A stretch of 5,778 bases of DNA. Source: Anaerolineaceae bacterium UBA6801 (GTDB lineage: Bacteria > Chloroflexota > Anaerolineae > Anaerolineales > Anaerolineaceae). The DNA lies in the NCBI GenBank assembly GCA_002452315.1, contig DKFH01000044.1, positions 1 through 5,778 of the forward strand, written 5' to 3'. Within the stretch, counting starts at the first letter, position 1. Each line of letters starts with the position of its first letter. A model generated the notes under the pieces. It was not told where the DNA came from. It ran no database searches and saw nothing but the letters and a program-made list of their open reading frames with translations. Shown here one piece after another: positions 1 to 5,778 of the stretch. The translations under genes and the position numbers were made by a program.

Positions 1-264
1 GCTGATTTTGCCCGGGAAGCCTTGCAAGCCCATGACCTGGATGCCATCCACCCCCTGCCGGTGAGCGAACCGGCGGTCAAGGCGCCCATTCCCCAGGAAA
101 TTGCTGAGGACAGCCAAGCCTTGCTGGCGACCCTTCAAGCCTGGCAGGAGGGCTTGCCAGCCTTGCAGAAGAATTTTGACCTGGATGAGCTGGCGGAGGT
201 GGACCGAGCGCTTTCGACCCTGATCATCTACTTGCGGGATGCGTTGAATGGGGGGCAGTTATAG
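1..264 (+). CDS. Unidentified protein, C-terminal 87 residues only
   Basis: The reading frame is open from the first base of the window and ends at TAG 262-264, so the start and most of the protein lie upstream. The visible part is acidic and helical in character: an Ala/Leu-rich beginning, a proline-containing stretch (around residues 17-35), then a long probable helical segment with repeated Leu, Ala, Asp and Glu (about residues 38-84). There is no cysteine, membrane segment or recognisable catalytic motif. I do not recognise the family. The tail loosely resembles the helical lid ends of Hsp70-like chaperones, but this is a weak impression that the missing N-terminal part would settle. It converges on the minus-strand zinc-ribbon gene, with 239 bases between the two stop codons. 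That the frame is coding is supported by its codon composition and by the abrupt drop in GC after the stop. Confidence 0.7.
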   Translation, partial: ADFAREALQAHDLDAIHPLPVSEPAVKAPIPQEIAEDSQALLATLQAWQEGLPALQKNFDLDELAEVDRALSTLIIYLRDALNGGQL

Positions 265-296
265 GTCATGTGTGGTCCCACTGGAATCCACGTGAC
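265..296 (+). terminator. Inverted repeat just after the first stop codon, possible terminator
   Basis: GTCATGTG (265-272) pairs with CACGTGAC (289-296) as 8 bp including one G-U pair, and a G-C pair at 274/288 can extend it past a bulge. It begins at the base after the TAG stop. No T-run follows (the next bases are ATAGAAAAAA), so it is not a canonical intrinsic terminator. It may protect the 3' end or be chance. Confidence 0.3.
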
Positions 297-350
297 ATAG
301 AAAAAACCGGAAGCTAAACCCCTTCAGGATTGTTCTATTAAACAAATTTT

Positions 351-369
351 GTCACGCTGGGAGCGTGAC
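351..369. repeat. Perfect 8-bp hairpin with 3-base loop
   Basis: GTCACGCT (351-358), loop GGG, AGCGTGAC (362-369) form a perfect compact inverted repeat in the spacer between two convergent genes. It is preceded by TTTT on the plus strand, which reads as AAAA after the hairpin on the minus strand, so neither strand carries the T-run of an intrinsic terminator. Function unknown. Confidence 0.55.
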
Positions 370-408
370 CTGCAAAGTCCCCATAAAGAATCGTATGATG
401 TAGATGCC

Positions 409-420
409 GTGTTTAAACAC
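409..420. repeat. 12-base perfect palindrome
   Basis: GTGTTTAAACAC is its own reverse complement. It could be a dimeric-protein binding site, but no promoter is evident beside it and it lies between convergent gene ends, so a regulatory role is doubtful. Confidence 0.35.
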
Positions 421-463
421 AGGCAGAGAAGTTAAATCTCTCTCCGAAATGGGGATTAAATGT

Positions 464-487
464 AGTGGCACGGCATGCCGTGCCACT
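464..487. repeat. 24-base perfect palindrome downstream of the zinc-ribbon gene
   Basis: Positions 464-475 and 476-487 are exact reverse complements: AGTGGCACGGCA followed by TGCCGTGCCACT. As RNA it folds into a roughly 10-bp GC-rich stem with a CATG loop on either strand. It sits 16 bases beyond the stop of the minus-strand zinc-ribbon gene, the usual place for a 3'-end hairpin, but no clear T-run follows on either strand. The GGCACGGCATGCCGTGCC core resembles dispersed palindromic repeats I recall from Chloroflexota and other genomes; this is memory and not checked. It is either a dispersed REP-like unit or a bidirectional transcript-end element. Confidence 0.7.
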
Positions 488-503
488 TGATATAAATCCG
501 GCG

Positions 504-719
504 TTAGAAGCCAAATTTCTTCAGCAAGGCTTTCAAATCTTCAGGGTTGTCGACCCACACTTCGCTGTAGCCGCAATTGGCGCAGCAGTATTGGGTGGTA
601 TTGATGGTTTTAAACGAGGACGGGGTTTTTGCTCCGCTTAATGTCGATGGGGATTGAATCCCACCCGGCAAGCGGATAACCTCCGTGGAATGGCATTTGG
701 GGCAGTGCATATTCTTCAT
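504..719 (-). CDS. Small zinc-ribbon protein (71 residues)
   Basis: The sequence shows two knuckles, CPKC (Cys6, Cys9) near the N-terminus and CANCGY (Cys46, Cys49) near the middle, with an extra Cys45. This is the spacing of a small zinc ribbon. The segment between them (about 20-42) is rich in Ser, Thr and Pro and looks like a flexible loop. The end, after an aromatic/acidic stretch (EVWVDNPEDL), is a short Lys/Leu helix. It resembles uncharacterised nucleic-acid-binding-type zinc-ribbon proteins in which CPKCGS opens and CGYxE...PED closes the chain; no specific function is known to me. ATG at 719 is chosen, with AAGGAAAGGA at 738-729 nine bases ahead. A TTG at 722 would give one more residue with a six-base spacing and cannot be excluded. 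No membrane segment or signal peptide is present, so it is cytoplasmic. It stands alone, 232 bases past the LysM stop, and I could not identify a convincing promoter. Confidence 0.85.
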   Translation of the reverse strand: MKNMHCPKCHSTEVIRLPGGIQSPSTLSGAKTPSSFKTINTTQYCCANCGYSEVWVDNPEDLKALLKKFGF

Positions 720-728
720 CAAGAGGAT

Positions 729-738
729 TCCTTTCCTT
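729..738 (-). promoter_or_regulatory. Ribosome binding site of the zinc-ribbon gene
   Basis: On the minus strand AAGGAAAGGA carries two overlapping Shine-Dalgarno-like cores. It lies 9 bases before ATG 719 and 6 before TTG 722, so it confirms the gene but does not fully decide between the two starts. Confidence 0.6.
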
Positions 739-869
739 GTGTTTCGATAACGCCCAAATCAACACCATCTTACGCCAAAAAAGCTATCAAAAACTCACGA
801 AAAAGGATACATGGCTAAGTCTGAGGGTAAATTGGATCTGTGTTCGATCCTGAATTGTGATTAACGCCA

Positions 870-915
870 GCGCGGCGGCTTGACGCAAAATAAATTCATG
901 GTCTTGCCGCCGCGC
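870..915 (-). terminator. Long-looped GC-rich inverted repeat downstream of the LysM gene
   Basis: GCGCGGCGGC (870-879) and GCCGCCGCGC (906-915) are perfect 10-bp complements around a 26-base AT-rich loop. Read on the minus strand the hairpin starts 36 bases after the LysM stop codon, where a transcript end is expected. The bases beyond it (CTGGCGTTAATC) hold no T-run, so it is at best a non-canonical terminator or a 3' stability element. The mostly GC stem should be very stable. Confidence 0.4.
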
Positions 916-951
916 GTATATTCAGGCGGAATGGTCTGGACTAACCTTCGA

Positions 952-1686
952 TCACGGCACCGGTGTTGCCGTCCGGGTGGGAATCGGCGTGGGCACGATG
1001 TTGACCGGGATGATCAGCAGGTCGCCAATGAAAATATCGGTCTCGTTTTCCATCTCTCTCAGGTCATTGGCGCGCCGGTAGCGGTTGGTTTCCTGCATGA
1101 TGCGGTCAACCTCACTGTTGAATTCGACCGCGAGGGCATACAGGCTGTCGCCTGGGCGCACACGGTGTTCAATCAGGGTGCCGGGGGCGGTGTCATCCGG
1201 CAGGGGTGTGGGCGTGGGCAGTGCCTGCCCGGGCGCCGGGATGAGGATTGTATCCCCAGGGTAGATCACACAGCGGCTGTCGAGGTTATTGAGCACCAGC
1301 AGCACTTCAAGGGCTTCATCAATTTCATCCTCGTCGAAGAATTGTTGAGCGATAGTGAAGCAGTTATCGCCTTCTTGGACCACGTATTCAAAGGGCCCTG
1401 CAGGCGTGCTGGTCATCGTGGGCGTGGGGGTATTGGTGACCGTGGGCGTCAGGGTGAAGGTTGCCGTGGGGGTGACAGGCGTTGGCGTCGGGGTCTCTGT
1501 AGGTGTGGGGGTGCTGGTGCTGAACAACGAGATTTGAAAGCCGTTTCCGCCGCCAACCAGGTAGATCACCAGCAGGACAACCCCAAGGATCACCAGCAGG
1601 ATCGCCAGTCCGCCCAGGATATAGGGCCCCATTTTCTGCTTCTTTCGATAAGATGAAATCACGTTTTTTGCATCTTTTTTGCTCAT
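952..1686 (-). CDS. Membrane-anchored protein with two LysM domains and a Thr/Pro linker
   Basis: The 244-residue protein begins with a Lys/Arg-rich cytoplasmic segment (1-18) and has one hydrophobic helix (about 20-45), with no signal-peptidase site evident, so it should be anchored with its bulk outside. A low-complexity Thr/Pro linker (56-98) follows. Next come LysM 1 (about 99-151, opening YVVQEGDNCFTIA and closing YPGDTILIP), a short proline-rich spacer (154-168), and LysM 2 (about 172-229, opening HRVRPGDSLYALA and closing IGDLLIIP). The chain ends in another Pro/Thr tail. LysM domains bind N-acetylglucosamine-containing glycans such as peptidoglycan; no hydrolase domain is present, so it looks like a binding or tethering protein. 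LysM 1 has two cysteines (109, 139) that could form a disulfide outside the cell. ATG 1686 is chosen because AAGGA stands six bases before it; an in-frame ATG at 1740 would add 18 residues but lacks this support. It lies 166 bases after uvrA on the same strand, with its own likely promoter. Confidence 0.9.
   Translation of the reverse strand: MSKKDAKNVISSYRKKQKMGPYILGGLAILLVILGVVLLVIYLVGGGNGFQISLFSTSTPTPTETPTPTPVTPTATFTLTPTVTNTPTPTMTSTPAGPFEYVVQEGDNCFTIAQQFFDEDEIDEALEVLLVLNNLDSRCVIYPGDTILIPAPGQALPTPTPLPDDTAPGTLIEHRVRPGDSLYALAVEFNSEVDRIMQETNRYRRANDLREMENETDIFIGDLLIIPVNIVPTPIPTRTATPVP
1393..1521 (-). repeat. Low-complexity Thr/Pro-coding tract
   Basis: This part of the LysM gene encodes residues 56-98, built from irregular Thr-Pro and Thr-Xaa-Thr units. 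On the plus strand it appears as runs of GTGGGGGT, GTGGGCGT and GGCGTCGGGGT. The extended linker would hold the LysM domains away from the membrane. Such tracts are prone to slippage and length change between strains. Confidence 0.7.
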
Positions 1687-1690
1687 TAGG

Positions 1691-1699
1691 TTTCCTTTT
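1691..1699 (-). promoter_or_regulatory. Ribosome binding site of the LysM gene
   Basis: On the minus strand AAAAGGAAA precedes ATG 1686, with six bases between AAGGA and the start codon. This decides the start in favour of 1686 rather than the upstream in-frame ATG at 1740, which would put this site inside the coding region. Confidence 0.65.
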
Positions 1700-1762
1700 C
1701 GCTTACATCTCAGTCCGGCCAAAGCGCCAGAAAGCCCCAAAATGTCGAAAATTTACTATTCC

Positions 1763-1791
1763 ATTCTAACCGATTAATAAACGATGGTCGA
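1763..1791 (-). promoter_or_regulatory. Candidate promoter of the LysM gene
   Basis: On the minus strand TCGACC (1791-1786, four of six matches to TTGACA) is followed after exactly 17 bases by TAGAAT (1768-1763, five of six matches to TATAAT). Transcription would start near 1756, giving a leader of about 70 bases. This is a consensus match only. Confidence 0.4.
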
Positions 1792-1837
1792 GTCATTAAA
1801 AATGGTCGTCGATCGCCATGTGAAACTACCAAACTCA

Positions 1838-1852
1838 CCTGAAAGGAGAAAT

Positions 1853-1857
<5 letters not shown>
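1838..1857 (-). repeat. Hairpin overlapping the uvrA stop codon
   Basis: On the minus strand CCTGAA (1857-1852) pairs with TTCAGG (1843-1838) around an 8-base loop, and its 5' arm contains the TGA stop of uvrA. No T-run follows directly. Further on, a 4-bp stem (1819-1816 with 1805-1802) runs into TTTTT (1802-1798), which is too weak alone to call a terminator. How uvrA transcription ends is therefore unclear, and read-through into the LysM gene is possible. Confidence 0.3.
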
Positions 1858-4777
<2,920 letters not shown>

Positions 4778-4784
4778 TCCATTA

Positions 4785-4793
4785 ATTATAGCA
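4785..4793 (-). promoter_or_regulatory. Extended -10 promoter of uvrA
   Basis: On the minus strand TGCTATAAT gives a perfect -10 hexamer (4790-4785) with the TGn extension (4793-4791). There is no good -35 at 16-18 bases, which an extended -10 can tolerate. Only seven bases (TAATGGA) separate the hexamer from ATG 4777, so transcription should begin at or next to the A of that codon. No Shine-Dalgarno sequence precedes it. Confidence 0.6.
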
Positions 4794-4814
4794 CAAATGT
4801 TTTATTTAAATGTG

Positions 4815-4827
4815 GCGCAAAATGCGC
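4815..4827. repeat. Small inverted repeat upstream of the uvrA promoter
   Basis: GCGCA (4815-4819), AAA, TGCGC (4823-4827) is a perfect 5-bp inverted repeat. It lies 22 bases upstream of the uvrA extended -10, near where a -35 region or an operator would lie. It could be a binding site for a dimeric regulator, but at this length chance is possible. Confidence 0.25.
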
Positions 4828-4894
4828 AACTTAAAATTGTACCCCCTGGAAGCACGTTATGCAGCGTTTTCTGTGAGACGAGTTTCTGTCAAGA

Positions 4895-4990
4895 ATTTCC
4901 ATATTTCCACACAATCAGAGAACACCTTTCGACTTTTGATTTGTCTATTTTCAAGGAGTTCTCTCTTTTTGTCTAGTGAAATATGGAAAT
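4895..4990. repeat. 96-base nested imperfect inverted repeat between uvrA and the methyltransferase gene
   Basis: The outer arms are ATTTCCATATTTC (4895-4907) and GAAATATGGAAAT (4978-4990), a perfect 13-bp match. After one bulged C they continue with AC/GT (4909-4910 with 4976-4977). A middle patch ACAA (4911-4914) matches TTGT (4969-4972). The inner arms AGAGAACACCTT (4917-4928) and AAGGAGTTCTCT (4953-4964) pair over 12 positions with one mismatch. About 30 pairs therefore line up in order around a 24-base central loop. This is well beyond chance by inspection. It contains no credible gene. It may be a degenerate miniature transposable element, a structured RNA, or a regulatory cruciform between divergent promoters. 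Confidence 0.75.
4917..4970 (+). terminator. Terminator-like inner hairpin followed by a T-run
   Basis: The inner arms of the larger inverted repeat (4917-4928 and 4953-4964, 11 of 12 paired) are followed directly on the plus strand by CTTTTTGTCT. This has the layout of an intrinsic terminator, although the 24-base loop is long. No annotated plus-strand gene ends here, since uvrA starts to the left on the other strand. It would make sense only if an unseen small RNA runs rightward, or as an attenuator ahead of the methyltransferase gene. Confidence 0.35.
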
Positions 4991-5041
4991 ATGATCCAGT
5001 ATCCAGGATGTAGGACAAGATATTTCATCAAAATTCTATTG

Positions 5042-5047
5042 TATAAT
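5042..5047 (+). promoter_or_regulatory. -10 element of the FkbM methyltransferase gene
   Basis: A perfect TATAAT stands 19 bases before the ATG, predicting a start near 5054 and a leader of about 12 bases. No TTGACA-like -35 is visible at 16-18 bases, so the promoter may be weak or depend on an activator. Confidence 0.5.
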
Positions 5048-5054
5048 TTCTCCC

Positions 5055-5059
5055 AGGAG
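5055..5059 (+). promoter_or_regulatory. Ribosome binding site of the FkbM methyltransferase gene
   Basis: AGGAG lies seven bases before ATG 5067, a standard Shine-Dalgarno arrangement that fixes this start. Confidence 0.75.
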
Positions 5060-5066
5060 TGACACC

Positions 5067-5778
5067 ATGCCATTGATCAAAAAGTTGAAAACCGCCCGCA
5101 ACGTCTTTAGAACCAAAGGGCTCAAAGGGGTATTTTCCATCCTCAAGGCTAAATTCGACCGATCCTACCGCCCAGATGAGACCCAAATCGTTTTCGAGTT
5201 GCTCACAAGGGCCAAGCAATCCGGGCTGATGATCGATGTCGGTGCACATCATGGCTCGTCACTGGCCCCTTTTGCCCATGCCGGCTGGCAGGTGATCGCC
5301 TTTGAACCCGATACAAACAACCGAAAAACCCTGGCAAACACCTTTGGTGGGTTTGAAAATGTGATCATCGACCCGCGCGCCTGTTCGGACCACATTGAAC
5401 CCGCCGCCACCCTGTATGCTAGCGTAGAATCCACTGGCGTGAGCGGCCTTTCAGCCTTCCTCAACAGCCACGAAGCATCTGAAACGGTGCCCGTCACCAC
5501 GTTGTCAGCAACCCTTCAGGATGACGGCTTATCCGCCAAACCGATAGACTTTTTGAAAATTGACACAGAAGGATTTGATCTGATGGTCCTGCAGGGCTTT
5601 GCTTGGGACGATGCCCCCCACCCACGGGTGATCCTGTGCGAGTTTGAGGATGCAAAAACCATCCCGCTGGGCTACGATTTTCATCAACTGGCCGCTTTTT
5701 TGGTAGACCGCAATTATCAATTGGTCATCTCTGAATGGTACCCTGTCAAGGCTTATGGCGAAATGCACCGCTGGCGGC
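5067..5778 (+). CDS. FkbM-family SAM-dependent methyltransferase (3' end outside the window)
   Basis: The frame is open from ATG 5067 to the window edge, giving 237 residues without a stop. After a basic N-terminus (1-31) comes the S-adenosylmethionine-binding core: motif I MIDVGAHHGSS (55-65), the acidic end of strand 2 in AFEPD (78-82, Glu80), the GVSGLSAF segment (124-131) and VPVTTLSATL (141-150). The family hallmark DFLKIDTEGFDLMVLQG (161-177) follows, and after it CEFED (191-195). Together these are typical of FkbM methyltransferases, which mostly O-methylate sugars or small metabolites. The DVGAHHG form, rather than DVGANxG, fits a subgroup I associate with polysaccharide and glycan clusters, but the substrate cannot be read from the sequence. 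It has no signal peptide and should be cytoplasmic. It is transcribed away from uvrA, with its own -10 and ribosome binding site. The family usually has about 230-300 residues, so only a short piece is probably missing. Confidence 0.92.
   Translation, partial: MPLIKKLKTARNVFRTKGLKGVFSILKAKFDRSYRPDETQIVFELLTRAKQSGLMIDVGAHHGSSLAPFAHAGWQVIAFEPDTNNRKTLANTFGGFENVIIDPRACSDHIEPAATLYASVESTGVSGLSAFLNSHEASETVPVTTLSATLQDDGLSAKPIDFLKIDTEGFDLMVLQGFAWDDAPHPRVILCEFEDAKTIPLGYDFHQLAAFLVDRNYQLVISEWYPVKAYGEMHRWR

Noticed and set aside
1393..1521. A CRISPR or tandem DNA repeat
   Set aside because: The repetition comes from Thr/Pro codons, has no fixed period or spacers, and stays in frame within the LysM gene.
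880..1656. A long plus-strand open frame (258 codons) opposite the LysM gene
   Set aside because: It is the antisense of the LysM coding region. Its translation is an Arg/Gly/Cys-rich mixture without domain signs, whereas the minus strand gives clear LysM motifs.
1687..1740. N-terminal extension of the LysM protein from ATG 1740
   Set aside because: The 18 extra residues have no ribosome binding site of their own and cover the good one before ATG 1686.
4895..4990. A complete insertion sequence
   Set aside because: There is no transposase frame and no clear target-site duplication; at most it is a non-autonomous remnant.
4810..5013. Plus-strand open frames in the uvrA/FkbM spacer
   Set aside because: They run through the AT-rich inverted repeat, lack ribosome binding sites and give low-complexity, Phe/Ser-rich products unlike a real small protein.
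4778..5066. SOS (LexA) operator for uvrA
   Set aside because: I looked for GAAC-N4-GTTC and CTG-N10-CAG type sites near the promoter and saw no convincing one; the GAAC at 4920-4923 belongs to the inner hairpin arm and its mate is about 35 bases away.
5028..5768. Three consecutive minus-strand open frames opposite the FkbM gene
   Set aside because: The plus strand encodes an uninterrupted methyltransferase with the family motifs and a good ribosome binding site; the opposite frames show none of these.

Overview
The window reads as ordinary chromosomal DNA, probably from a Chloroflexota bacterium of the Anaerolineae type. That placement is an inference. It rests on a LysM protein with a long Thr/Pro linker behind a single membrane anchor, on the style of the UvrA sequence, and on a small zinc-ribbon protein of a kind I associate with that group. 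Genes are moderately GC-rich and spacers are clearly AT-richer.

Layout from left to right. The 3' end of an unidentified plus-strand gene (1-264) faces a minus-strand run of three genes. These are, in window order, a 71-residue zinc-ribbon protein (504-719), a membrane-anchored double-LysM protein (952-1686) and full-length uvrA (1853-4777). A FkbM-family methyltransferase (from 5067, cut by the window edge) runs away from uvrA on the plus strand. The minus-strand genes are spaced by 166 and 232 bases and each has its own start signals, so they look like single units rather than a tight operon. No joint function is evident: UvrA is general nucleotide excision repair, the LysM protein concerns the cell envelope, and the FkbM enzyme probably opens or belongs to a glycan or natural-product gene set outside the window.

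The spacers hold most of the unexplained structure. The convergent spacer 265-503 has three separate inverted repeats, including a perfect 24-base palindrome. A 10-bp GC-rich inverted repeat lies downstream of the LysM gene. The uvrA/FkbM divergent spacer (4778-5066) contains a 96-base imperfect inverted repeat made of nested arms, the inner hairpin of which is followed by a T-run on the plus strand. The uvrA promoter is placed so that its transcript may start at the AUG itself.

I see no CRISPR array, tRNA, rRNA, transposase or phage gene. No new multi-gene system is visible. The nested inverted repeat between uvrA and the methyltransferase is the best candidate for something undescribed.
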